A stretch of 64,000 nucleotides of DNA, from positions 33,047-97,046 of the forward strand of contig JAJZNL010000032.1 in assembly GCA_021852345.1 (NCBI GenBank), read 5' to 3'. This DNA comes from Actinomycetes bacterium (GTDB lineage: Bacteria > Actinomycetota > Acidimicrobiia > Acidimicrobiales > JABEUL01). The position numbers and the translations under genes are program-made. Below are positions 35,774 to 45,219 of this stretch, piece after piece (within the stretch, counting starts at the first letter, position 1; the number at the start of each line of letters is the position of its first letter). The notes beneath the pieces are model-generated. The model was not told where the DNA came from. It worked only from the letters and a program-made list of their open reading frames with translations, and searched no databases.

Positions 35774-36507
35774 TATCGCGCCCGTATCAGCATAACAGCA
35801 GCTACTGCATTAAATCCCATATGTGCAAAGATAGTCGTCCCGATTCTGTTTGTTCTGAATGCAATAAATGCTAAAACCATTCCAAATAATGCCAATGCGG
35901 GAAATTGAAGAAGCTCGCCGTGCACCAAACCAAATGTCAAGCCCGAGACGACGATTGAAATGCCAGCATAATATTTGGTGCGGTTTTTCAAAGAATCCAT
36001 CAATGCCCTAAGCAAAAACCCCCTGAAAAAAATCTCCTCGGCTATTGGAGCTATAACCACAACCAAGAAAATTTCGAAATAGAATCCGGTTGCGCCAGAA
36101 GCCGCAGTTAAATTTTGAGCTGGCTGACTTAACGAATGCTTCAGAGTCTTACTTATCAGTTCAAAAGGAAAGTATAAGGCGTTTACAAGAATAAATTGAC
36201 ACGCTACCCCCGCAATTAGTCCAACGACTACGTCGTATTGCCATTTTACCGAAAGGCCTATGTCTCTAATAAAATTTTTGGACCCTCGAATTCTCGATTC
36301 CAAATACGGCGATCCTATAAAGCCCAGCCATAATCCAATAAACCCTGAAATTTCTTGACCCACGCTTAACGGACCGTTTATCGTAGATAATTTCGAATGT
36401 GTAATTTGAAGCCATATAAGAGTCGTTACCGATTCTAATATGACTGCTGCAAGCAGACCCATCGCGGCATCAAATATATTAAATTTAGACTCGGAACGCA
36501 AATACAA
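35773..36507 (-). CDS. CPBP-family intramembrane metalloprotease
   Basis: A 244-residue membrane protein with seven or eight helices and the three CPBP (CAAX/Abi) motifs: EE in APIAEEIFFRGFL, His in GLTFGLVHGE, and HxxxN in HMGFNAV. The glutamates and His residues bind the catalytic zinc. The start is TTG at 36507; TTG codons are used by several genes here. It heads the mannose-phosphate operon and overlaps the next gene by one base. Its substrate is unknown. The upstream gap 36508-37052 is discussed under findings. Confidence 0.87.
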   Translation of the reverse strand: MYLRSESKFNIFDAAMGLLAAVILESVTTLIWLQITHSKLSTINGPLSVGQEISGFIGLWLGFIGSPYLESRIRGSKNFIRDIGLSVKWQYDVVVGLIAGVACQFILVNALYFPFELISKTLKHSLSQPAQNLTAASGATGFYFEIFLVVVIAPIAEEIFFRGFLLRALMDSLKNRTKYYAGISIVVSGLTFGLVHGELLQFPALALFGMVLAFIAFRTNRIGTTIFAHMGFNAVAAVMLIRAR

Positions 36508-37052
36508 TTTTACCCAAACACCAATTAATTTTAAAAGTCAGCCTTTAAATTACAATCTAAATTGCACTAAATAACCTTGCAACAAAATACAATACTGTCG
36601 ATAAACTCAACAACATTTTACAAAATTATTACAATTAAAGATATTGTCGAGTGTTCGAATTAGTTCACAAAAGATTTTAGAGCATATTAAATTGGTTCTT
36701 AAGACACTACTGCTATTAATTTGATTATTGCTCTCTGATATCCAGACGTAGTCGGTTAGTTGGATACGGCTACGTTAAAATGTAGATCGATCAATCAAGT
36801 TAAACACCCTGCCCTTATGTTTATGATTAAGAGGAAAAGCTATTGATATCTTTATAATATAATTGATATCGTAAATAACTTCAGTTATGAAGATATGTTG
36901 CAGCAAGGTTCAATTAAGCTCAAATTCCGATATTAAGCTTGTCGGTTAACCTTAAGAATTAAAGCGATACTACTTAACTTTTTCTACGAATGATCAAAAA
37001 ATTATATGTTTATGGTGTATTAAATCACTATTTGTTGCATACGATATAAGAT

Positions 37053-39020
37053 ATGGATAATTTCAATTCACGACGACCTGATCAAGATCTGCAACCTAAA
37101 GGTAAAGGCGGAACCGACCTCTCAAGGATTTTGCTTATTGCAGTCATAATCATCGTTTTATTCATTGTTTTTGTATTACCTTTTTTTGAAACCTCAAATA
37201 CGCCTTCTGCAATAACAAATTATTCTCAATTTATGCAACAGGTACAGGCAAAAAAAGTCTCGACTGCTGTTATCAACAACAATACTGGAAATATTGCCGG
37301 GAAGCTAACAAATAAAAAAAGCTACAGCTTCGGCGGTCCGATTCCCCCTATAAATCAAGACGAAGTTACCATGCGAAAAGATGGAGTAAATGTTAGCTAT
37401 ACCACCCCCTCGGGCAGCTGGCTAACTTTGTTGCCTGACATATTTTTAATTGCTTTGCTTATCGGCGGAATCGTACTAATGGTTCGTTCTGCTCGCGGTC
37501 AAATGGCTTCAATAATGTCAATTTCTAAGTCCAAGGCAAAGTTATATACCTCAGAACGACCAAAAACTACGTTTGCTGATGTGGCCGGATACAGCGGAGT
37601 CAAACTTGAAATATCTGAAGTGGTGGATTTCCTTAAAGAACCCTCGCGTTACAATGCCATTGGAGCAAAAATACCAAAAGGTCTACTTTTGGTAGGTCCT
37701 CCTGGTACAGGTAAGACACTGTTAGCGAGGGCAGTTGCAGGAGAAGCGGGAGTTCCATTTTTGTCTGTATCGGGATCAGATTTTATGGAAATGTTCGTTG
37801 GCGTAGGTGCTTCAAGGGTAAGGGATCTTTTTCAAACAGCCAGAAAACAGGCTCCAGCAATCGTATTCATTGACGAGATCGATTCCATAGGCAGGAAAAG
37901 AGGAGCGGGTCTTGGAGGCGGACATGACGAGAGGGAGCAGACATTAAATCAGTTACTTTCAGAAATGGATGGATTTGATCCCGCTCAAGGCGTAATTATG
38001 ATTGCCGCTACAAACAGGCCTGATATCTTAGATATGGCTCTTTTGCGACCAGGTAGATTTGACAGGCAGATAGTGGTTCCGCTGCCCGATCTAGAAGAAA
38101 GACTGCCAATATTAGCGGTTCACTGCAAAGACGTTAAGCTCGGCGGCGACGTGGACTTAGAGATTGTAGCTCGCGGGACACCAGGCTTAAGCGGTGCAGA
38201 TTTAGCCAACTTAGTTAACGAAGCGGCTTTACATGCCGTCAGACGAAACTCTCCGGTAATTGAAATGTCGGACTTTGAGTCCGCCAGAGACCGCGAATTA
38301 ATGGGTCAGCGCCGAGAAACGACAGTATTATCGGACGAAGAGAAGGAACGAGTCGCCTATCACGAAGCAGGGCACGCCGTTTTAGCTTACGTATTAGACA
38401 ATGCAGATCCACTGCACAAAGTTACTATTCTACCAACCGGAATGGCACTGGGAGTGACTCAACAGCTACCAGCAGAAGAAAGACACATCTATTCAAAACA
38501 GGTCATTGAAGATAGAATCGCCGTCAGAATGGGTGGCAGAGTAGCTGAACTTTTAATTTACGGGGATTTGTCCACGGGTGCATCAAACGACCTACAAGGG
38601 AACACAGAGCTTGCTAGAAAAATGGTAAGAGAGTGGGGATTCTCCGAGCGGCTTGGTCCACTTTCTTTTGGCGACAGCCACGATGTCTTTTTAGGCGAAG
38701 ATTTGATGCACTCTCGTGATTACTCAGAATCCACGAGTCGTGTCGTCGACGAAGAGGTGTCCAGAATTCTCCAGGAACAAGAAGAGCGAGCGATGCAAAT
38801 TCTGGCTAAACACAAGGACGGATTAACAAAAGTTACACAATTGTTACTTGAAAAAGAAACAATATCCGGTCAAGAGGTGGGGCGACTCATCCAAGATGCA
38901 TTTGGTGGACCAGTGCATTCGGGGAAAGCCGCAACAGTACCGCATTTCACGCCACAAAATGGCAAACTTACACCTCCTGGGTCTGATAATCCGGTTGCGG
39001 CGACCACCCGAGACAGCTAG
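37053..39020 (+). CDS. ftsH: ATP-dependent zinc metalloprotease FtsH
   Basis: A 655-residue membrane-anchored AAA protease for quality control of membrane and regulatory proteins. Two helices (about 25-44 and 127-145) flank a small external domain. The AAA domain has Walker A GPPGTGKT (215-222), Walker B VFIDEID, the pore FVGVG, and the [20 protein letters not shown]. The zinc site is HEAGH (437-441), with the third ligand in the GASNDLQ region. The C-terminal tail is short and polar. It stands alone on the + strand between two minus-strand operons and ends in an AT-rich hairpin. Confidence 0.96.
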   Translation: MDNFNSRRPDQDLQPKGKGGTDLSRILLIAVIIIVLFIVFVLPFFETSNTPSAITNYSQFMQQVQAKKVSTAVINNNTGNIAGKLTNKKSYSFGGPIPPINQDEVTMRKDGVNVSYTTPSGSWLTLLPDIFLIALLIGGIVLMVRSARGQMASIMSISKSKAKLYTSERPKTTFADVAGYSGVKLEISEVVDFLKEPSRYNAIGAKIPKGLLLVGPPGTGKTLLARAVAGEAGVPFLSVSGSDFMEMFVGVGASRVRDLFQTARKQAPAIVFIDEIDSIGRKRGAGLGGGHDEREQTLNQLLSEMDGFDPAQGVIMIAATNRPDILDMALLRPGRFDRQIVVPLPDLEERLPILAVHCKDVKLGGDVDLEIVARGTPGLSGADLANLVNEAALHAVRRNSPVIEMSDFESARDRELMGQRRETTVLSDEEKERVAYHEAGHAVLAYVLDNADPLHKVTILPTGMALGVTQQLPAEERHIYSKQVIEDRIAVRMGGRVAELLIYGDLSTGASNDLQGNTELARKMVREWGFSERLGPLSFGDSHDVFLGEDLMHSRDYSESTSRVVDEEVSRILQEQEERAMQILAKHKDGLTKVTQLLLEKETISGQEVGRLIQDAFGGPVHSGKAATVPHFTPQNGKLTPPGSDNPVAATTRDS

Positions 39021-39034
39021 AACTTTTTTAAATA

Positions 39035-39069
39035 TAATTTTTTATTTAATCTGTTTTAATAAAAAATTA
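39035..39069. terminator. AT-rich bidirectional hairpin after ftsH
   Basis: TAATTTTTTATT (39035-39046) pairs perfectly with 39058-39069 across an 11-nt loop, starting 15 nt after the ftsH stop and facing the convergent gene at 39213. The stem itself carries T6 and A6, so it could stop transcription from both sides, though a stem of only A/T pairs is weak. Confidence 0.5.
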
Positions 39070-39212
39070 ATAACGTTGAGCGTACACTACTCATCTTTTG
39101 ATCGTTTTGATTTTCAACTTGATGTTAATATATGAGTCGCCCACAGCAACCTGACATTTAATAAAATATCGATTTTAGATAGACGCTCTTTATGACATCA
39201 CCTGTATTCAGG

Positions 39213-40640
39213 TTAGATTGACCTTGAAACCTGTACTGGAACAATTTGAGTTACAGTCGACCCGTCAATTACGATATCGGGTACTATTCCTTTTGAACTA
39301 CCTAATACCGCCGCCGCCGGAATTAAACTTGTCGCTTGGGAAACCTTCAACCAGGGCTGGATTTGCTGAATTATTGGTGCTGAAACAGTCAAATTAGCTT
39401 CATTAAGCTTAATCGACGAAAGCTCCAGTTGTGTATGTGCAATAAATTCCAAGATGGGTTTGATGCTCACGCTAGTTTTTGAGTTTGAGTCTAATGCAAA
39501 TTGACCGCCAAGAGAATTCGAATCCATAATCGGAATTGCGAAGTAAGATTTCGAATCCGAATACCCAAATTCCAACGAAGTGCTTGAAGGGTTATATAAC
39601 CATGCAAATACCTTACCTTTAAGATCTAGCTTGAGTCCATAGTTAGAACCAGTCGGAATTTGGGTTATTTGCGAAATATTTACGTTCAAAGAACTTTGAG
39701 GCGGAATCGATTCTCGCATCGAAGCTGAGTCTAAGTTTTGCAAAATTGGCTTAATTTTAATGCTTACGGCATTCTGGGTCGGATTTATAAACGTAAGTAC
39801 CTGATTTTCGGAATTGACATTTGTTGCAAAAGTTACCCTATTCAATACATGGCCAAAAGCTGGTTCGATAAGAAGATAGTTACTCGAATAACTCATTGTC
39901 GCCATTACAATATCTGAAGCCCCAGAAGGAACAGAAGCTTTAATAAACTCAATATTTTGATTCGGAACTATTTGGGAAAGATCCTCTACGCTGATGCTAT
40001 CAGGATTGACGACTAAACCCTGCAACTGCGTCGGAGCCAAAATTCCACTAGAGCTGTAAGCTTGAACATCAACTACCGCAGGTTGCGAAGTAGGATTCAA
40101 AATAGCCACTTGGCATATATTGCCATATTGAGTCGATCCGCCTGAGGAGATTCCAAAATTACTTATTTGCGGAGTGCATCCTACAAAGTTGCTGTAATTA
40201 GCGGTCTGGATCTTCATCTCTACCGCAACCCCTCCACCATTTAAATTAACAGCTACAACTGGTATGGATGCCTTTGAAAGCCACGCCAAATTGATTACGG
40301 TAAAAGACCTTGGAGCCAAGCTAAACTTTAGTGCTTGCGACTGATCCGATAATCCATACAAAACATAATTGCCTGTCACTACATGTTTATTAAGACTTGT
40401 AAGCAAGAGTTCGGTCTGAATGCTTTGGCTATAGACTCCATTAAAATCAAAGCAATACCAACTCGACGAAAGTGCACCAGTAGACGCCCCTGCCAAGTTG
40501 TCAAACGAATTAGCTGGGTTCGTAGAGTTAACATTATTGGGCAACAGCTGAGACAATAGCAGCACAGTAATGCTAAGAATCACAATTATTATTTGTGGTC
40601 CGTGTTTTTTTGAGAAGGGAATCACCTTAAAATCTTTCAC
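39213..40640 (-). CDS. DUF5719-type secreted/anchored protein
   Basis: A 475-residue protein with one N-terminal signal-anchor helix (IIIVILSITVLLLSQLL) and a large Asn/Ser-rich exterior domain beginning SSSWYCFDFNG, as in the actinobacterial DUF5719 family, where WYCxG is conserved. It contains repeated beta-rich units (NPTSQPAVVDVQAYSSSG, NPTQNAVSIKI). Its GTG overlaps the stop of the large GT2 gene (GTGA), the pairing usual in Actinobacteria. Its role is unknown; it may act in the same envelope polysaccharide step as the transferase. Confidence 0.78.
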   Translation of the reverse strand: MKDFKVIPFSKKHGPQIIIVILSITVLLLSQLLPNNVNSTNPANSFDNLAGASTGALSSSWYCFDFNGVYSQSIQTELLLTSLNKHVVTGNYVLYGLSDQSQALKFSLAPRSFTVINLAWLSKASIPVVAVNLNGGGVAVEMKIQTANYSNFVGCTPQISNFGISSGGSTQYGNICQVAILNPTSQPAVVDVQAYSSSGILAPTQLQGLVVNPDSISVEDLSQIVPNQNIEFIKASVPSGASDIVMATMSYSSNYLLIEPAFGHVLNRVTFATNVNSENQVLTFINPTQNAVSIKIKPILQNLDSASMRESIPPQSSLNVNISQITQIPTGSNYGLKLDLKGKVFAWLYNPSSTSLEFGYSDSKSYFAIPIMDSNSLGGQFALDSNSKTSVSIKPILEFIAHTQLELSSIKLNEANLTVSAPIIQQIQPWLKVSQATSLIPAAAVLGSSKGIVPDIVIDGSTVTQIVPVQVSRSI

Positions 40641-43480
40641 AAGTCATCGAGATTAGCAGTATCAGTGTCAATCTTGACATAGTTCCTTCGTATCATTTGA
40701 TAAATTGCGATCAAAATAATACAACCAAACAACAAAAGTAAAATAACTGTCAAATCAACTGAAGTAACAAATCCCATTTTATAGTTTTTAGATTGCAGAT
40801 TTTTTGGCGGTATCAGTTGAAGAGGTTCGAGATTTTTAAAGATATATATGTTTGCGGTACCGCTGTTATAATATTGCAAATCACGCTGACTGTCCAATCC
40901 TTTAATTAGATTGCCCGCAGTTACGCCGCTATAACCTAACGGTGTCATAACTACAACCCACCGTATGTTTAGTGGCACTAGAGCCGTTCCTGCATTATCT
41001 AAATTACCAAGTGAAATCTCCTGCAAAACCCTGCTAACATGAGCCGACATTATGTTATTTACTCCACTTAAATCCGATATGCTGTTTTGTCCGTCAATTA
41101 CCGTGAATCCTACCGACGGAGATATCTTATAGCTGATATTAGACACATTGGAATTGAACCCCCCTTTGCGTGCATTTACGTAAAGAACCCAGTGTTTAGA
41201 ATTTACAACTCCCGATGGTAAATCATTCTGGATACCTACAGGAATATCGCTGTTACCGCTCAACAATTGGGGCAAGTTGATCACAAACATTGACGCTATT
41301 ATAACTACAATTAGTACAACTACTCCGTGATACATACTAAATTTCATCGACGACAGCTCGCCAATTATGACTTCGCCTACTCCAAGAACAATCAATGAAA
41401 AACCGGCATATATCAATGGGTAAAAAACATCCGTTGGCAAACCCAATCCATACCCTTTTTGAGAAACCATCTCAAATGTCAATGCCAAAACTACCAGACC
41501 GTATCCCAGCGAAACAATTAGCAAATTTTCACCGCTCATAAACAATAATGCAATTAAGCCGAGCACGAACAAAGCTACCAGTAAATAGCCGATTGAATTA
41601 CCGGCAAACAGGTTCTGTAAAGTAAGTTGCTTGCTTGCCGGCACAAACAGACGATTGTGAATAAAATCATCGAAAACATAAAGTGACCACGGTGCAGAGA
41701 ACAGAATCCCAAAGACTGAAGGAAGTAAGATCAGCGAAATGAATCTTTTAAAGCTACCAGTTTTAAATTCATTAAGTTCGCTCAAATTGTCGCTATCTTC
41801 GCTAAAAGAGGCTAGAGAAAATAATTTAACTATAGTCAGGGATACAATACTAACCAGAACAAGTATTATGGGCAAAAAAAACTCAAATCCGATACCCAAA
41901 AAGATCAATACCGTAACGCCGACAAACTTACTGAAAGCGATTTTTTGTGCATTAAATAGGGTAAAGATAGCCCATGGGACGCACGAGCTAATTACCAAAA
42001 ACCCAATATCTCCGTCGTTGAAAGCATAAACTAAAAACGGCAAGGAGGTCGTTAAGGCCATCAAAACCAAAAGTCGTTCCGAAGTTTTAACTTTAGAAGT
42101 TTGAACAATTAGCTCAAATAAACTGATCAAATTCTTGAACGTTAAATATACCAGAAACACCATGATAAAAATTAGCGTCGTGCTTGTCGAGTTAAAAAAT
42201 ACAAATCCCAAAACAGCAATTACTAAATTCGCCGGAGATTCGGTCAACAAAGATACTCCATACTGATCTGAATGGAAATACCGTCCCAACAGGACAAAAG
42301 GAGACTCAGCGATATAGTGATTATTAAAAATAAATCCATAGAACAGCGAGCTGCGAAGAGCGACTATTAATAACAAAACCAAGAATAAAGTCAATCCAAT
42401 TGACGTTTTTCTTTTACTGTTAATTTTTATTCCGCGGCCCTTACTCCTGGCGTCTATAATTCGTCTGAATCGCCCAAATGATTTTATCTGCAACGATTTA
42501 AGTTGTCTGTCCGATACCGTCTTATATGTTAGAACAGACTTGCGTTGTTTTAATATTAAACCGAACGAAGAAACCGACAGCAACAATACTCGCATCACGG
42601 AACTCGCCCGAGAGTTTTTTTTAAAAATAGAAGACAGCGCTATTTCGACCAATGACATACAAAAGACCAAAACGTACATAAGAAACGCTCTGGGAGTCGA
42701 ATAAACCGAAGTCATCGTTTTTATCTCTCCATATCGCAGAGCTTCAAATCCGTTCTTAAAGTTTTGACTGGACGCAAATCGAAGCTGTTTTGAAAGGGCG
42801 GCCAAATGAAATACTTTAGCTTCAGGAAACACATATACGCTGGCACCGCTGGTCTTGGCACGCACGCAAATATCTATGTCTTCGGAAAACAGTGTTAACG
42901 CAACGTCAAATCCCCCGATGGCTACGAACAAATCAGATCGTATCATCATGGCAGCCCCATCTACGGCTATTACTTCTCGAATTTGATCGTATTGCCCCTG
43001 ATCAATCTCGCCCTGTTCCGACAACGACACTGGCACCATAAAACGATCCGTTAGATATCCAACAGACAGAATTTCCTCTTTTGCTTGATAATCGAGAACC
43101 TTGGGACCTGCGACTCCGCAGTTATACATGTAGGAACCCTCCAGAAGCAACTTCGTAGCTTCATGGTCTAAGACAACGTCATCATGCATGAACAGATAAT
43201 GACTGGCCCCTTTTACGATCTGCATTACGCGATTAGCTGCTTTAGCATATCCCGTACCCACAGGTAATTTTTTATAAAAAGCATTCGGAGCAAGTTCGGC
43301 TACTATTGACGCAGATGAGTTGACCCCGGTGTCCAAAACCAATACAGAAGTATGCTCATAGCTTTGAGATACAGCAGAATTTAGACAATCTTTAAAATAA
43401 ACATCTGGATCTGATGCAACTATAACTATAACGACATAAGGTACTTCGCTAAACACTTCCCTATCGACAATACTAAACAT
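40637..43480 (-). CDS. Large GT2 glycosyltransferase with C-terminal membrane domain
   Basis: A 947-residue protein. Residues about 10-250 form a GT2 domain (VIVIVASDPDVYFKDCLNSA, metal-binding HDDVVL, VDGAAMMIRSDLF, FSEDIDICVRA). One helix pair follows near residue 260, a basic linker (RIIDARSKGRGIKINSKRK), then about 12 helices and a final outer segment with a last helix near the C-terminus. In Actinobacteria this architecture is next to DUF5719 genes and near manB, as here. It probably adds a sugar to an envelope glycan with the membrane part helping export. The acceptor is unknown. Confidence 0.85.
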   Translation of the reverse strand: MFSIVDREVFSEVPYVVIVIVASDPDVYFKDCLNSAVSQSYEHTSVLVLDTGVNSSASIVAELAPNAFYKKLPVGTGYAKAANRVMQIVKGASHYLFMHDDVVLDHEATKLLLEGSYMYNCGVAGPKVLDYQAKEEILSVGYLTDRFMVPVSLSEQGEIDQGQYDQIREVIAVDGAAMMIRSDLFVAIGGFDVALTLFSEDIDICVRAKTSGASVYVFPEAKVFHLAALSKQLRFASSQNFKNGFEALRYGEIKTMTSVYSTPRAFLMYVLVFCMSLVEIALSSIFKKNSRASSVMRVLLLSVSSFGLILKQRKSVLTYKTVSDRQLKSLQIKSFGRFRRIIDARSKGRGIKINSKRKTSIGLTLFLVLLLIVALRSSLFYGFIFNNHYIAESPFVLLGRYFHSDQYGVSLLTESPANLVIAVLGFVFFNSTSTTLIFIMVFLVYLTFKNLISLFELIVQTSKVKTSERLLVLMALTTSLPFLVYAFNDGDIGFLVISSCVPWAIFTLFNAQKIAFSKFVGVTVLIFLGIGFEFFLPIILVLVSIVSLTIVKLFSLASFSEDSDNLSELNEFKTGSFKRFISLILLPSVFGILFSAPWSLYVFDDFIHNRLFVPASKQLTLQNLFAGNSIGYLLVALFVLGLIALLFMSGENLLIVSLGYGLVVLALTFEMVSQKGYGLGLPTDVFYPLIYAGFSLIVLGVGEVIIGELSSMKFSMYHGVVVLIVVIIASMFVINLPQLLSGNSDIPVGIQNDLPSGVVNSKHWVLYVNARKGGFNSNVSNISYKISPSVGFTVIDGQNSISDLSGVNNIMSAHVSRVLQEISLGNLDNAGTALVPLNIRWVVVMTPLGYSGVTAGNLIKGLDSQRDLQYYNSGTANIYIFKNLEPLQLIPPKNLQSKNYKMGFVTSVDLTVILLLLFGCIILIAIYQMIRRNYVKIDTDTANLDDL

Positions 43481-43534
43481 TTTGACATCACTGATGCAAA
43501 CTTGAAGTTAAATATACTATAGTTATACTTATGC

Positions 43535-43562
43535 TTGCAATAGTTAGCACATGTGCTATAAT
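43535..43562 (+). promoter_or_regulatory. Sigma-70-like promoter with palindrome in the spacer
   Basis: TTGCAA (43535-43540) and a perfect TATAAT (43557-43562) are 16 nt apart. The 12-bp palindrome AGCACATGTGCT (43546-43557) fills the spacer and touches the -10 box, where a bound repressor or activator would act. The RNA would start about 45 nt before the ATG at 43616. Confidence 0.6.
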
Positions 43563-43601
43563 AGAACTATACTGATGTTTCAGAGTAGTTTAGAGTAATT
43601 T

Positions 43602-43608
43602 AAGGAGG
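43602..43608 (+). promoter_or_regulatory. Consensus ribosome binding site
   Basis: AAGGAGG, a full match to the anti-16S consensus, 7 nt before the ATG. It is among the strongest in the window, where many genes have weak or no such site, so this gene is likely highly translated. Confidence 0.8.
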
Positions 43609-43615
43609 ATATAAT

Positions 43616-43972
43616 ATGACAACTGTTTTAGATTCGGCAAAAGGTGTTGCCGAGGATATTTTTTATGTAGGTATCGGCGTCGGAGTAATTGCATTTCAAA
43701 AAGCGCAAGTGAAGCGACAGGAACTGAAAGGTAAGTTTTCAAAGCCAATTGAGGATGTTGAAAAGCAACGCGATGAAATTAAAGTGAAGCTGATTGATAA
43801 CGTTTTGAGGTTAGACGATAGTTTAGACAAGGCGATCGAAGGTGTTGGAACTTTTTTTGAGCCGGTTGAACAGAAACTTCCTGAATCCTTAAGAGACGTA
43901 GTGACCAAAGCCAAGGGATTTTCGAAGGATTCTAGATATCAACTTAGACAAATTCTTGTCTCTGCCAAATAA
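43616..43972 (+). CDS. Small, probably highly expressed helical protein
   Basis: A 118-residue protein with a mildly hydrophobic N-terminal third (FYVGIGVGVIAFQKAQ) and two amphipathic, charged helices (IEDVEKQRDEIKVKLIDNVL and LDDSLDKAIEGVG), the second followed by FFEPVEQKLPESL. The shape recalls phasin-like or HbhA-like surface/granule proteins, but there is no signature to prove either. It has the best promoter and ribosome binding site pair seen here and stands alone, so it is probably abundant. I do not recognise a family. Confidence 0.7.
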   Translation: MTTVLDSAKGVAEDIFYVGIGVGVIAFQKAQVKRQELKGKFSKPIEDVEKQRDEIKVKLIDNVLRLDDSLDKAIEGVGTFFEPVEQKLPESLRDVVTKAKGFSKDSRYQLRQILVSAK

Positions 43973-43973
43973 T

Positions 43974-43998
43974 TCGATTCTTACTTAAAAAGAATCGA
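43974..43998 (+). terminator. Hairpin directly after the small helical protein gene
   Basis: TCGATTCTT (43974-43982) pairs with AAGAATCGA (43990-43998), 9 bp with a 7-nt loop, beginning at the stop codon. No T tract follows, so it may stabilise the mRNA end rather than terminate. Confidence 0.45.
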
Positions 43999-44000
43999 TC

Positions 44001-44165
44001 GATTAAAAGGCGTCGACTTACACTATGCCATTAAATCAACCTTAAGAGACTATCTCGCCCTTATAAAATATGCTTCACCCAGATGGTTTCTTAAGTTGAA
44101 TTAAGACGGCAAATTAATCAATACCGTTGGTAAATTAATAATGCTGTAATCGACGCCTTTTAATC
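44001..44165. repeat. Long nested inverted repeat in a convergent gap
   Basis: GATTAAAAGGCGTCGA (44001-44016) is the exact reverse complement of 44150-44165. Inside it, 44031-44049 can pair with about 44090-44107 with a bulge and a few mismatches. The whole 165 bp could fold as one long stem-loop. It holds no reading frame of note and lies between the genes ending at 43972 (+) and 44229 (-). It may be a structured RNA, a small non-autonomous element or a double terminator. Confidence 0.65.
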
Positions 44166-44228
44166 CGTAAACATTCGAATTCTAAATATAAAGTCTATTT
44201 GCGGCAAAATTTTAACGGATAAATTTTG

Positions 44229-45125
44229 CTAATCAACTTTTTTCTGATCCCAAAAATTCAATATATCTTCAAGGGTACGGTCAAAGTCGACATCGACTTG
44301 CCAACCTGTAGCCTGCCGAACTTTGGTAGCATCTCCAACCAAAACCGGTACGTCACTACCTCTTGCCAAATTCTGATCAATTCGAAATTCTATTGTGACA
44401 CCCGCAAGTTCCATTAATCGAAATGCAATATCGGACACGGATCGAGCTATTCCGCTGCAGACGTTGTAAATTTCTCCGGTTTTACCTCCTGTAATGAGTT
44501 GTCGGTAACATTTCACCACACTTCTTACGTCGGTATAATCCCGTTTTGACGAAAGGTTTCCTACCGAGATATAACCTTTATTTAACTTCTTAGCCTCAAT
44601 GATGCGCTTGGCAAGAGCAGCTACTACGAACTTATCACTTTGGCCGGGTCCGACATGATTAAATGGGCGAACAATTACAACGTCGAGCCCCGTAGTAGCT
44701 GCTTGTAAACCAATGTACTCGGCTGCTACTTTCGAAGCTGCATATGGCGTAGAAGGTTTAATATCTAAACTCTCTGTTATAGGTAGGTCAATTTCGCTAA
44801 CTTTGCCGTAAACTTCAGCTGAAGAAACCAAAAGCAATCTAGCCGACGGACATGCCCGTTTCAAAACTTCCGTAACGTTTAATGTCCCAAGGGCATTAAC
44901 CTTAAACACTGCTTTGGGATTCCCCCAAGAATCCCCAACGTGACTTAAAGCCGCAAGATGATAAAAAGCATCGGGCGAAACTTTCTCCACCTCTTTTTCG
45001 AGCCGATCCTCATCATTTATATCGACATCAGAGGGAAGGCAATATACCTCGTCTCCACAACTAGTTAACCACTCCATCAACCAATGGCCAACAAATCCGT
45101 TAGCCCCCGTAATAAATACTTTCAT
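44229..45125 (-). CDS. NAD-dependent epimerase/dehydratase, GDP-6-deoxy-D-mannose reductase-like
   Basis: A 298-residue extended short-chain dehydrogenase. It has the NAD(P) motif TGANGFVGHWL, catalytic SSAEVYG and YAASKVAAE, and the sugar-nucleotide region NHVGPGQSDKFVV. Overall pattern (HLAALSHVGDSW, VLVGDATKVRQATGW) is like RMD, which reduces GDP-4-keto-6-deoxymannose to GDP-rhamnose. The dehydratase (GMD) that would make its substrate is not in the window, so a related epimerase role is possible. It is the last gene of the long miaB operon, 94 nt after a GT4 gene, suggesting the two build one deoxysugar-containing glycan. Confidence 0.8.
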   Translation of the reverse strand: MKVFITGANGFVGHWLMEWLTSCGDEVYCLPSDVDINDEDRLEKEVEKVSPDAFYHLAALSHVGDSWGNPKAVFKVNALGTLNVTEVLKRACPSARLLLVSSAEVYGKVSEIDLPITESLDIKPSTPYAASKVAAEYIGLQAATTGLDVVIVRPFNHVGPGQSDKFVVAALAKRIIEAKKLNKGYISVGNLSSKRDYTDVRSVVKCYRQLITGGKTGEIYNVCSGIARSVSDIAFRLMELAGVTIEFRIDQNLARGSDVPVLVGDATKVRQATGWQVDVDFDRTLEDILNFWDQKKVD

Positions 45126-45219
45126 GAAATCACTTTACAATTTTTGACGTTACGTTAATAAAGTCTACTTTGTTGAACAATGTCATACCGTCTTTTGATT
45201 TCTTTATTATAGCAACCCC

